This document shows, piece by piece, positions 1 to 9,794 of a DNA stretch of 64,000 nucleotides. The position numbers and the translations under genes are program-made. The notes under the pieces are model-generated. The model worked only from the letters and a program-made list of their open reading frames with translations. It ran no database searches and was not told the origin of the DNA. Positions within the stretch are counted from its first letter, which is position 1. The number at the start of each line of letters is the position of its first letter. The DNA lies in the NCBI RefSeq assembly GCF_048569485.1, contig NC_134353.1, positions 704,520,458 to 704,584,457 on the forward strand. Direction: 5' to 3'. Source of the DNA: Anomaloglossus baeobatrachus (Eukaryota > Chordata > Amphibia > Anura > Aromobatidae).

Positions 1-1
1 G

Positions 2-343
2 TACTGGGCATATTGCCCATGTGGTTTAATCTATGTGGGATTGACGTCCAGAGAATTTAGAGTTCGAGTCATGGAACACATTCGAGATATTAAAAATGCA
101 GTTAAAGCCAAGAAACCAGAGGATATTGAAACATTAAAAAATATCCCAAGACACTTTAGAGATAAGCATCAATACAACTGGAGACTGCTGAAATTTAGAG
201 GCATAGATGAGGTACAATTTGGTGCCAGAGGGGGTGATATAAAGAAAAACCTAGCCCAAAAGGAGGCACGTTGGATAACAGTGTTAAACACTATTAAACC
301 AAATGGATTAAATGATGCCATCAGCTTTAAACCATTCTTATGA
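2..343 (+). pseudogene. GIY-YIG endonuclease domain of a Penelope-like element (C-terminal fragment)
   Basis: The frame is open from the first bases of the window to a stop at 341-343, giving about 113 residues without an N-terminus. It starts with a CPCG segment, then LIYVG, the GIY-YIG core, followed by TSREFRVRVMEH with the conserved Arg and Glu-His. Further on come an RHF..KH segment, a RGGD motif and a C-terminal WITVLNTIKPNGLN block, typical of vertebrate Neptune-group Penelope elements. In that family this domain nicks DNA for target-primed reverse transcription. No stop or frameshift is seen in the visible part. The ATG nearest the left edge is inside the domain, so no start codon is assigned. 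Confidence 0.8.
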
Positions 344-956
344 CACTATATAGCATGGGGTAGTGATATACAGCCTGCTTCTCTACTCTCCATTTTAATT
401 CTTTTAATTTATGTTTGTTATGATTATGTATTGTCAACAGGAATATGGTGGCAAGGCATCCTTCCTCGTTATGAGACACATCCCATCTAAAAAGAACACA
501 GAATGGATTCATATGGAAGAATAAAATATTAAACATCCTAGGGAAAATGTAATATATTGATGCACCCTGGGGGGGGGCGGAGGTGGACCTCGGCCGCTCT
601 AAAATAGAGAAGGACCATTCTCTATATACTTATATAAGACATAATGCAAATATAGAGCATTAAGTGGCTATTTTGAACTGCTATGGCCGGGTTCCATTGC
701 TGCCCTTCCGTTTGCCCTCATGTAAGATGGAGGAATGAAAGCACTGTATGTGCGCGCGCGGATCATCGGACCTCCTCCTTCCGTGTCGCGGCCGGCGTCC
801 AATGAGATTGGATCACTGTGCGCAGGCGCAGTGGCGATTTCCGGACGCCGGCCGCGGCGGCGAACGGGGAGGCCGATGGGACGTGTGCGCCAAAAGATAC
901 AGGTGTGACATAGCGATAACAGTAAGGATGTATATAAGGACAACGATTGCGCCATA

Positions 957-1004
957 CCTGCACCTCCAGGACGAAGCTCTATGCGAAACGCGTCGAGGTG
1001 CAGG
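957..1004 (+). ncRNA. hammerhead-ribozyme-like fold in Penelope 3' region (degenerate core)
   Basis: A 10-bp perfect helix I is formed by CCTGCACCTC (957-966) and GAGGTGCAGG (995-1004). Between the strands are AGGACGA, a short stem-loop, GAA, a two-base-pair helix III with ACGCGT, and C at the cleavage position. This is the order of a type I hammerhead with the very short helix III known from Penelope-like elements. The first core box reads AGGACGA instead of CTGANGA, so two invariant bases (C3 and U4) differ and the copy is probably inactive. Confidence 0.45.
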
Positions 1005-1994
1005 GTGACGTGATCCACATACTTTCCATCCCATCATTGGTGGGTTCTCACTATGAGATGATTGCTTTACTCTTAGATCATGGTTCCGTAGTGAGTTGGA
1101 TAATGCTACTCCTGTGCAACTGATTACAGAAGCACGGGATTATACGTGTACATTTCTGAAGCCTATGCTGCTCTGCACTAAGCACTTTTATATGTATTTA
1201 TATATATTTATATACAAGTTCGACCAGTATATGTTGATAATTATGTGGATATTGTACTATACTAAGCATTGTCTGTGTACTTATGTGTAAAGGAAATTTT
1301 TCCCACCTCCAACTTGAACCAGTGATATTTATAGGGTGTGTGGATCATGCTACCCTGGTTCTTAAATCCCCTCTGAATGTTTTTTAAGACGTTTTTAGTC
1401 ATTTTTCACTTCTGTGCACTGTGTGACTTGTATTTTTGGAATTAAATAAAAATAAAAATCATTTGATAGCAATTCTACTTAGAATAATTTATTATAAAAA
1501 TTATATACATGAAAAATGTGGGACAATGGGTGGTTATAGGTATTATATGCTTATTTAAGGACCTAGTCTAAGAAAATACTATTGAAAATATTATTGAAAT
1601 GGACCTAAGTATTCTTTTGGTAAAGGATTCAGACATTCCACTTACCTGTGGAAAGTGTGCCTTAGAAGCTTCCATCAGCGGCGTCCAGCCGAAAAAGTTA
1701 AAGTCCCGCCATCTTAGCACGAAAGTTTCCCACTCGAGTCGTCTTCCCCGAGCAGGAAGGCGCGAAAAGAGAAGCCCCGCCCCTGAAGGAGGAGTATTAA
1801 GAGAAAACCAAGGGGGAGGCGGGCGAGAAGGCTGCCTGATGTAACCGAGAAGATAAAAAGGCAGGGACTCCAGGACCCTGCATCCGTTCCGTTCCTTGAC
1901 CCACACTGTGCAGCATGGCGACTCCCGTCCAGCGTTCGGTACCCCGGAGCCCGCGCAAGGAACAACGGCGTGGGTGAAGGCCCGGACAGAGGAG

Positions 1995-3068
1995 ATGTGT
2001 CGCCGCCTCCAACACCAGGTGAGCTTCCTAGTGGAGCACTGGGCGGCGGAAATGGGGGAGATAGTGGCTGCTGTGCGGGCCCGTGAGAGGATGACGGTGT
2101 TGGCAGGGTGGGGAGGCGACCCACGTCCCTATGCCCTTGAGGGGTCGACCATTGCGGCTGAGGGGCTCGGTCTGCTGCTGCCCGCCATACCGCCTCCTCC
2201 ATTGCCCGTAGCAGTGGTTGCTGCCCCTCCACCCGTATCCCCACCCCCAACATCGGTGGCGGAGTACGTCCCGGGCGCACACGGGAAGCTACTGGAGGAG
2301 GCAGGCCTGGACCTGCAATGGCACCCGGCCGCGCAGAGCCCGTTGCTGGAGGAGACCCGTTACCGGACGGCACCAGAACCAGAGGCAATGCCGAGGGCCC
2401 CGGAAGTGGCCGCACCCAGAGGTACCCAGGCTCCAGCAACCTGCCCGGCCAAGAAAGCTCCGAAGGTGAAACAAACCGCTCCAGGGTCACGGGCCTCGGC
2501 TGAGGTTCCGCGGGGAGGCAGCTGCAGGGCAGCAGAGCCGGCCGCAACACAGCAGCACTCCCCTCCGAGGATGTCGATAGTGGTCGACACGGGAGAGCGC
2601 CGGCTGGGCCAGACCCCCACTGAAGCAGACCCCGGGTATATAAACCCACCGTACTGGGAGCGGCAGCCCAGCCAGTTGAGTCGGGAGATTGCGGCCCATG
2701 AAAGAAAAAGAGAGGAGGTGCTAGCCCATACCATCGAGGGGAAGGAGCACCTAAGGAGCGCTGGCTACTGGGTACAGGGCCACACCCACCAGGGCCAGGT
2801 CCAGCGCTTCAACAAGGACAAGGGCTGGGGATTCTTGTACGACCCTGGTCTGGAGATGGAGGTGTTCTTTTCCTGGCGGGATGTAAACAGCCATCTCCCG
2901 TTCGGGCACCCTGACCGTGACCTCCTACCCGGCGACTTGGTGCACTACACCCGGCACCGAGGGGAGAGGGGCTGGTTTGCCCTAGATGTCCAGAGTGGCA
3001 GACAGCCCCCTCCTCCACCGTACACCCCCGAAGTGGAGGTTGAGGAAGAGGAATCTCCCACTGAGTAA
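1995..3068 (+). CDS. ORF with proline-rich region and C-terminal cold-shock-like domain, retroelement-associated
   Basis: This frame is open for 357 codons from the first in-frame ATG. The N-terminal part is helical and charged, the middle is rich in Pro and Ala, and the C-terminus carries a domain resembling a cold-shock domain at about residues 266-334. It has an RNP1-like KGWGFL at 276-281 and an RNP2-like EVFFSW at 289-294, which in that family bind single-stranded nucleic acid. A Glu-rich tail ends it. A TATA-like GATAAAAAG lies at 1852-1860. About 60 bases of the 3' flank (around 3140-3204) resemble the 3' region of the gypsy-like element near 32.11-32.18 kb, so I place this ORF within or next to that LTR family. 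It could be a gag-like or accessory protein, or a captured host domain. I do not recognise a named gene. Confidence 0.5.
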   Translation: MCRRLQHQVSFLVEHWAAEMGEIVAAVRARERMTVLAGWGGDPRPYALEGSTIAAEGLGLLLPAIPPPPLPVAVVAAPPPVSPPPTSVAEYVPGAHGKLLEEAGLDLQWHPAAQSPLLEETRYRTAPEPEAMPRAPEVAAPRGTQAPATCPAKKAPKVKQTAPGSRASAEVPRGGSCRAAEPAATQQHSPPRMSIVVDTGERRLGQTPTEADPGYINPPYWERQPSQLSREIAAHERKREEVLAHTIEGKEHLRSAGYWVQGHTHQGQVQRFNKDKGWGFLYDPGLEMEVFFSWRDVNSHLPFGHPDRDLLPGDLVHYTRHRGERGWFALDVQSGRQPPPPPYTPEVEVEEEESPTE

Positions 3069-3199
3069 GTGGAAATCCGTTGTAGCTAAAAGGACTCGTC
3101 CCCGTTGGGACTTGTGTGTTGTTTAAAAACCTGTTGCGTGAGTGACTGCTCATGGACAAGGCCGTGGACTAGCCGACCACCCAAAAACTTTTGGGCTTG

Positions 3200-3533
3200 C
3201 AAAAATTGCCCTATCCTGCCCCCTTTCAAAATGCGTCTGCGCAGGACCTCAATGCTGGCTAGTGTGCATCACGTAGATGCGTCATGCACACAGGCCCCAG
3301 AAGAAGAAGGACGGAGATTGCAGCAGAGAGGAGTTGCCAGATTGGAGAGAGGATGCACCGAACTGGAGAGCAGCAACACCCATCAGATTGAACTGCCCCT
3401 TAGGTGAATATTATAAAAATGTTTTTTTACGTTCTACACAGCGGCACTTTTATACAATATTCTAGAGTGCTGTATATAAGAGCTCAGTGGTGGTGGCCGC
3501 AGCTTATAGTCCCAAAATCTGGTGACATTCCCT
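3200..3533. mobile_element. MITE fragment, Kolobok-like right end
   Basis: The right end reads CTGGTGACATTCCC followed by TTTAAA. Read on the minus strand this is a TTAA-flanked end of a type common in frog Kolobok non-autonomous elements. The left end cannot be fixed; it may abut the retroelement tail near 3200. The family assignment is by resemblance only. Confidence 0.35.
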
Positions 3534-3537
3534 TTAA

Positions 3538-4732
3538 AAATCATTATTATTGGCAGAACATTGTGCTGTATAAATTGGTGATGTGCTGCCAAAAACATGA
3601 TATTCTATGCACTGTAAACTTATGAAACATTTTAATATATGCATAAAACTGATCAAACTATCTAAACAGCCTAATAAACTATAAGTCGATTGGCTTGCAT
3701 ATAGCTAATTACTGGTCATTCAACAGCCATGTTCAGCATAGGTAACCAGCATGAGGAAGGATAATGACTTTTTGTGATAATATTTAAAGAGGAAAGTCTT
3801 AAAAAAAATAAAACTGAAATTGATCTCAAAAGTTCACTTATGTGAATGAAGGCGGCTCTCTAGCAAGTCATCGTTGCCTAAAGAGGTACGTCATCTGAAA
3901 TACAGTTACCTGGCACTGCAGCTTGATCTTACTCAGTATGACAGAAGTGAGTTGCAATATTGGGCACAGTCTCTACCAATCAAGTGGTCGTCAAAAAGGA
4001 AGAAGTAAGACCTTGATAATCAGATTTTATGTATTAACCTTTAGGTTGCGCTATAGACCGTCACCATACCCACTTTAATGATAATTGTTTAGAATAAACA
4101 TGTAATGATTAACCGTTTCCTATCCTGAGTTTCCCCGGGGGGACATTCCAAAAATTCCGTTACGCTCCTTTGTCGGACCACTGCCTTGTTTATCATTCCC
4201 ATGTGAATAAATTGATTTCCTGTTGATTTATTTTACAACATTCATTCATATTGCACAATTCTGTTTTGACGTTTTTTCCCAATTATAATAGGATTTCAAT
4301 GGGCAGAACAGGAAATTTTATTGGATAGGAAAAGGTTAAATAGTAATTATAGCCTTCTGTATTATCAAGGGTTATTGTGTCTAATATTCTGGGTATTATG
4401 CTAGCTAAAACCAAATACTTCATATAAATCACGCATCTTGAGTTCTAACTACAGCTTTATTTCAAAATCATGACGGCCAACTATGGTTTTCTCTGTGAGG
4501 TCTTCTAAAGACTTGGTATTGGTTACCCTCTAGTGGCCATATTGTGTAATAACATCCAAACTTAAAGCACGGATGGACAGCATGGATGACAAAGATCAAT
4601 ACAAGTGTATGTGAAAAACACTGATGGTAAAAAAGGACACACGGATCGTACACTGATGATACACTGATCCAAAACTCTGACACTACTACCAATTTTTTTT
4701 TCGTACGTGTTTAAACACGCGATTCCTAAAAC
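3538..4732. other. no gene recognised; short MITE-like debris near 4560-4690
   Basis: I see no coding region. Around 4560-4690 there are repeated CACTGATG and CACGGATC motifs like those in decayed MITEs. The rest is AT-rich and unassigned. Confidence 0.4.
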
Positions 4733-5665
4733 GTAACATGGACAAAACAGAGTTCATTGTCTTTCCTCCTCCTCACTCATCTACTCCAACAAGCCTTTCC
4801 ATCAAACTATTTGGTTGCTCACTCTCCCCAGTCTCACAAGCACGCTGCCTTGGAGTAACCCTCAACTCTGCTGTATCCTTCAAGCCACACATCCAAGCCC
4901 TCTTCAACTCATGCCGATTACAACTCAAAAATATCTCCCGGATCCGTGCTTTCCTTAACCAAGAATCAGCAAAAACATTAGTGCATGCACTCATCATCTC
5001 CCGCATTGACTACTGCAACCTCCTGCTCTCTGGCCTCCCTTCCAACACTCTTGCACCCCTCCAATCTATCCTGCGTCCCGCCTAATCCACCTCTCTCCTC
5101 GCTACTCCCCAGCCTCGCCACTCTGCCAATCCCTTCACTGGCATCCCATCACCCAACGACTCCAGTTCAAAACATTAACAATGACATACAAAGCCATGCA
5201 CAACCTGTCTCCCCCCTACATCTGTGACCTAGTCTCCCGGTACCTACCTGCACGCAACCTCAGATCCTCACAAGATCTCCTTCTCTGCTCCTCTTATCTC
5301 CTCTTCCCACAATCGCGTACAAGATTTCTCCCGTGCATCCCCCATACTCTGGAATGCTCTACCTCAGCACATCAGACTCTCACCTACCGTGGAAAGCTTC
5401 AAGAGGAACCTCAAGACCCACCTCTTCCAACAAGCCTACAACCTACAATAGCCCTCAGTCCAGTAGACCACTGCGCAACCAGCTCTATCCTCACCTATTG
5501 TACCATCACCCATTCCCTGTAGACTGTGAGCCCTCGCGGGCAGGGTCCTCTCTCCTCCTATACCAGTCTGTTTTGTACTGTTAATGATTGTTTTACGTAT
5601 ACCCTCTTTCACTTGTAAAGCGCCATGGAATAAATGGCGCTATAATAATAAATAATAATAATAAT
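4733..5665 (+). mobile_element. L2 LINE, 3' end (5'-truncated)
   Basis: The copy starts within the reverse transcriptase ORF just after the catalytic region, at MDKTEFIVFPP (4738), and passes the L2-typical blocks CLGVTLNSAVSF, LVHALIISRIDYCN and LHWLP/TYKAMHNLSPPY. The protein continues in different frames after about 5085, so it is decayed by several indels. The 3' end has the L2 signature of a GTGAGCCCTCGCGGGCAGGG segment, then AAAGCGCCATGGAATAAATGGCGCTAT and an AATAAT microsatellite tail. It is a plain LINE remnant with no full ORF. Confidence 0.8.
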
Positions 5666-6410
5666 GTTTGAATGAGTCCATTTCATCATTTCCAATTTGT
5701 TGTAATATTTTATCTTTTTTTCTCCTGCCGCTTTTGTTGCTGTTTTTGTACCATATCCTTCAAAATAGAGCACAGTACATCATTTTGAAGCAAAATCAAA
5801 TATGTTTTTTACTTCTGTCTTTAACTAGTTGTTGTGACCTATACTCACCAAAAGTGACAAATCCTTTAAAAAAAAAAAAAGTTGCAGAAATGCACCAAAT
5901 TTAAAGCTCTGCCAAAAACGTTACTCCAGGCAAGGACTGAAGTGAGAGGTGCTTAAAAAAAAGTGCCATTTGGTAAAAGTTGCATTTTATGAATTTGTCT
6001 AAACCATTTTGATAAGCAAAGTTGTTGAGGAAAAAAATCAAAAAAGACTTAAAAAAGAAAGACAGATTACAAAATGGCACAAAACATAGAGAATGAGACG
6101 CAAATACTAAAGCCACTAAAAAGGATCGAATTACTCTATGAAAGTGGATAATGGTCGTACTTCTTTATAAACCATAAGTGCAACTTTATCAATATTATAC
6201 AGTTCATTTCTGGACGACAGTTCATAAAAATAAAGTCCTAATGCATGGAAAAAATCAGAATATAATATTTATTGTTTTGATGTATCTACCATTTAGCTTA
6301 GATAAGTTGAGCAAAACTTGAAAATGTGCATAAAGTGAGAAAAAAAGAAATAACCTTCCTCTTCATGTGGGTGCCCCCCCCCCCCGCTGACTTCTCCCCA
6401 CCTGGCTGAG
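5666..6410. other. no gene recognised
   Basis: AT-rich sequence with homopolymer runs, including a C10 tract near 6376-6385. I see no motif of a known gene or repeat. Confidence 0.4.
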
Positions 6411-6411
6411 T

Positions 6412-7020
6412 TAGGCCTCATTCACACATCAATATTTTGCATTAGTGCTTGTTGGCCAAAGCCAGGGGTGGAACCTACAAAGAAAAACTATAATTGAGAG
6501 ATTGATACTCCTGGATTTGGCAAATGCTGATGACATACTGATCAAAAATACTGAAGTGTGAATGACTGTAAAGGGGAAAAAAGCGCAATAGGGTCTTACC
6601 CGGTATGAGGGTGGACAAACAAGACAAAGAAGCACTCACCTGGTGAGGTTGTGCCAGTCACAACCCCTTATGATAGCCTGTGAGTGCCTGGTGGTTTAGC
6701 TGCAGCCCCGGGAGAGGAATTTTGTATCACACAGGTAGAAGAAAAGACCGGGTTTATGCCGCGCTGAAAACCACTGATGCGTGTAAATTAAAAGATTTCC
6801 TTTTTATTGGATAGTTCCTACGCGTTTCAGAGACATCCGTCTCCTTCCTCAGGAAAAGAAATCACCAATCCTGAGGAAGGAGACGGATGTCTCTGAAACG
6901 CGTAGGAACTATCCAATAAAAAGGAAATCTTTTAATTTACACGCATCAGTGGTTTTCAGCGCGGCATAAACCCGGTCTTTTCTTCTACCTGTGTGATACG
7001 AAGTGTGAATGAGTGAGAAG
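6412..7020. mobile_element. MITE interrupted by a Penelope-like insertion
   Basis: The left end, near GCCTCATTCACACATC (about 6415), and the right end, near GAAGTGTGAATGA (repeated at 6553 and 7000), suggest a short MITE with TTCACAC-like termini. Its right part was duplicated as the target site of the Penelope-like insertion at 6566-6999. The superfamily is not resolved. Confidence 0.4.
6566..6999. mobile_element. Penelope-like insertion with perfect 131-bp inverted arms
   Basis: The insertion is flanked by the 13-bp direct repeat GAAGTGTGAATGA (6553-6565 and 7000-7012). Its last 276 bp are a palindrome: 6724-6854 is the exact reverse complement of 6869-6999, with a 14-base spacer. Each arm carries a hammerhead-like core, on the plus strand CTGAGGA (6871-6877), a GGAGAC/GTCTCT stem, then GAAACGCGTA. 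Position 7 of the core tolerates any base, so the core matches CTGANGA. The helix I partner is missing on the 5' side in this copy. The arms look like two pLTR-type ends joined head to head. No coding part is present. Confidence 0.7.
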
Positions 7021-7477
7021 TCACTTTCTATTTGTGTAGAAAGACTGACATACGTCCATCTGACCCAAACAACAAGACAGTGGGCAGCCACCAAGATCAT
7101 TTTTCCCTTTGTTCCTTTTCTAAACTATGGGCCAAATACATCCAGACCGGCGCTCTTCATGCCGGTCCTGATGAGGAGATGGCCTTGATTCAGTCACTCC
7201 TGATTCATGAGGAGTCTTACACCGCTTCATGAAACAAGAGAGCCAGGCATATGTTGTGTATCTTTGTGTGCGTCTATGCCACAAATTCACCTAGCGACCC
7301 TGCTGGAGTAAGATTTGTAGCATGGCAGTGTTCATCATGTCTCCATCCCACCCAAGCTCCACGCCCATAGTTGGCGCTAGGAAAAAATAGCAGGAGCTAT
7401 TAACTGCAACAATAGAGACTGTTCCTGTTACCTGCTGCCCGTGAATCGGCAGCAAGAATAACCTGGCATGTTCCATG
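7021..7477. other. no gene recognised
   Basis: I see no gene. There is a short imperfect repeat around GGTCCTGATGAGGAG and GATTCATGAGGAG (7166-7214), with no further assignment. Confidence 0.35.
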
Positions 7478-7481
7478 TTAA

Positions 7482-8094
7482 AGGGGTGGTTCACTACTCT
7501 GCAATAGTGGTCACATGTTTGTAAAACTAATAGAAAAAGCCTTTTTTAAATACCTTGTTCAACCAATTCTGCCTCTGAGCAGCGCAATCACAGTCCGCTC
7601 ATCCCCATGAAGTGACCCCCCCGGGCTCCATGACCTCTGGGATCCAGTGATGTCACGTCAACTTTCTGTTGACCTGACACCACTGAGCCCGGCCCCAGTC
7701 TCCCTGAGTGACTGAGTTGTGGGCGGCATTTCATTGCTTATCACAGCCCAGCGTCACAGCCCAGGATGTCGTACGCGCGCTCCTTCACCTTAGAATGCCA
7801 CAAGCAGTAGTGATGCTGGCCTGTGATGCTGGGCTGTGAAGAGCCTTGAAACACCGCCCACAGCCCAGTCACTCAGGAAGAATGTGGCCGCCTCAGTGAT
7901 GTAAGGTCAACTGGAAGTTGACCTGACATCACCGGATCCCAGAGGTCTCGGAACCCGGGGTCACTTCATGGGGATGAGTGGACTGTGATAGCGCCGCTCA
8001 GAGGCAGAATTGGCTGAACAAAGTATTTAGAAAAAGCCTTCCCTATCAGTTTTACAGAGATGTGGCAACTATTGCAGAGTAGTGAACCACCTCT
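7482..8094. mobile_element. Palindromic MITE, Kolobok-like, TTAA target
   Basis: The terminal inverted repeats start AGGGGTGGTTCACTACTC and end with the complement GAGTAGTGAACCACCTCT. TTAA stands at both edges (7478-7481 and 8095-8098). The two halves are largely complementary over almost the full 613 bp, for example GACCTCTGGGATCC against GGATCCCAGAGGTC. TTAA targets and the AGGGG terminus fit Kolobok non-autonomous elements of frogs; piggyBac is the alternative. It has no coding capacity. Confidence 0.65.
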
Positions 8095-8297
8095 TTAAAG
8101 ATACAACTGTTGTGGTTATAATACTGTAGTATGTGAAGGTAACATGGTAACATAGCATACCACTTGTGTAGGTTCATTCTGTAACCATGTATCTTAAGAC
8201 TGAGTAACAAAGTAATTCATTGTTGGGTATTATACCAACTTTATATACTTACTTATGTGTCTTGGATGATACCCACATATACTGCTATAACCATCTA

Positions 8298-9424
8298 CCG
8301 TATTTTTCGCTTTATAAGACGCACCCCCAAATTTGGTGAAGGAAAAGAGAAAAAAATGTTTTAATGTTAAATGGAGTCCGTCTTACAATGCCATTGTCTG
8401 TCTAGCAAATCATATAGGGTATATGTCCCTCATAGCCCCCTATGCTAAAATTAGCCCCCTTAATCTGGATATGGCCCCCTTATATTGAATATAGCCCCCT
8501 TGTGCTGGCACACGTCCCCCGGTGATGTCACATGTCCCCCAGTGATGCCACATGTCCCTCATTGATGGCACACGTACCCCTATTGATGGCACACGTCTCC
8601 TATTGATGGCACACGTCCCCTATTTATGGCACACGTCCCCCTGTGCTGGCACACATCCCCTATTGCTGGCACATATCCCCTATAGCTGGCACACGTCCAC
8701 TATAGCTGGCACACGCCCCCTATAGCTGGCACATGTCCCGTATAACTGGCACAGGTCTCCTATAAATGGCACACGTCTTCTATAGATGACACGTCTCCTA
8801 TGGATGGCACACGTCCCCCTGTGTTTGATATGGCCCCCATGCTGCTGCCCATAATAAAATAAAAAACTCTTTACTTACCTTCTCCAGCGCTGTCCTCCCG
8901 TGTCTCCCCCAATGCTGCTGAGCTCCTCCACTTCCTGTTTCTCGGTTCCGGTCATGTGATCGGCACAGCAGAGTGACATCATCTCTACGTGCCTGATCAC
9001 AGCGGCAGCATAGAGACCGGGGAGACACTGAAAGATCAGCGCTGGAGGAGGTAAGTAAAGCTTTTTTATTTTAGGATGGGCAGCAGCATGGGGGCCAAAT
9101 CTAACACGGGGGGGCATGTGCCATCAAAGGGGGACGTAGGCACATATAATATGCGCCGCTCCCCCAGCCCATTACTGCGGTGCGGTTTCAGCACCACGGT
9201 GATGGACAGCGGCAGTGCATATTATATGAGCGGGAGCAGGAGATCTTCTGCTACCTCCTGCAGCCTCCACCAGCCTGCCTCAGCCCACTGCACTGCTCTA
9301 GAGCTGCCCCCACCTCCCCTGGGCTTGCAGTATATAATCCGTATATTTGGATTATAAGATGCACCCCCTACTTTCCCCCAAAATTTGGGGAACAAAAGTG
9401 CGTCTTATAATGCGAAACATACGG
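8298..9424. mobile_element. TA-flanked non-autonomous DNA transposon with internal minisatellite
   Basis: The left end is CCGTATTTTTCGCTTTATAA and the right end TTATAATGCGAAACATACGG, each next to a TA dinucleotide. Sub-terminal copies of GTGCGTCTTATA-like motifs lie near both ends and may be transposase-binding sites. The interior holds a minisatellite of about 20-21 bp and an inverted pair around TCCAGCGCTG (8882) and CAGCGCTGGA (9038). It is the same family as 14374-16149. It has no transposase. Confidence 0.65.
8490..8832 (+). repeat. minisatellite, about 20-21 bp unit
   Basis: About 16 imperfect copies of a unit like GGCACACGTCCCCTATTGAT lie inside the TA-flanked transposon. Units differ by several substitutions, so the array is not very young. 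Confidence 0.8.
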
Positions 9425-9699
9425 TATATTGTTATTTTGATGCAGTAATTCCAGTAATCTTGCACCCCAAATACAAGGTGGTAACATAATTAGATGATAC
9501 TGCATTAATATTTAATCAATTTATAAATCAATTATTCATTATTTTCCTTGTCCTCAGCAGCTCATTCTTTGTTGATCCAATTATATTTTCGCTCATTTTC
9601 ACTCTTTAGAATCCATCAAACTTCATCTCTTACATTTCTAGAGTTTGGACCCTTATATTATCAGATCATCAAGAAACTCTAGATTAGATATTTCCACAA
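9425..9699. other. GP1BB 3' flank, no other feature seen
   Basis: AT-rich sequence downstream of GP1BB (which runs leftwards). I see no repeat signature or ORF. Confidence 0.4.
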
Positions 9700-9705
9700 T
9701 TTATT
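9700..9705 (-). promoter_or_regulatory. candidate poly(A) signal of GP1BB
   Basis: The plus strand reads TTTATT, so the minus strand has AATAAA about 90 bases after the GP1BB stop codon. It is the nearest canonical signal, giving a short 3' UTR. Confidence 0.5.
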
Positions 9706-9794
9706 TCGAATATCGGACTGTTCATGAGGCCCTTAGGTGCAGTATTAAAGGAGTTATGCTGTATTTCATACTATTTGGGTAATGGCTTGTTTCC

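Larger units (their letters stand above)
1..1460 (+). mobile_element. Penelope-like element (Neptune type), 3' part
   Basis: The left edge of the window enters a Penelope-like retroelement already inside its C-terminal endonuclease domain. A long GC-rich 3' region follows, with a degenerate hammerhead-like fold near 957-1004, and the element seems to end in an A/T-rich tail with AATAAA-like motifs near 1445-1460. The family call rests on the GIY-YIG domain and on the GAAACGCGT core that recurs at other Penelope-like copies in this window. The reverse transcriptase part lies outside the window. The right boundary is an estimate, because no target duplication can be matched. Confidence 0.7.

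Noticed and set aside
1714-2649. 311-codon minus-strand ORF opposite the cold-shock ORF
   Set aside because: It is antisense to a GC-rich, proline-coding frame, has no recognisable domain, and the plus frame has clear motifs.
1-9794. TBX1, the next gene after GP1BB in mammals
   Set aside because: I looked for T-box coding segments downstream of GP1BB and saw none; it must lie beyond the left edge or elsewhere.
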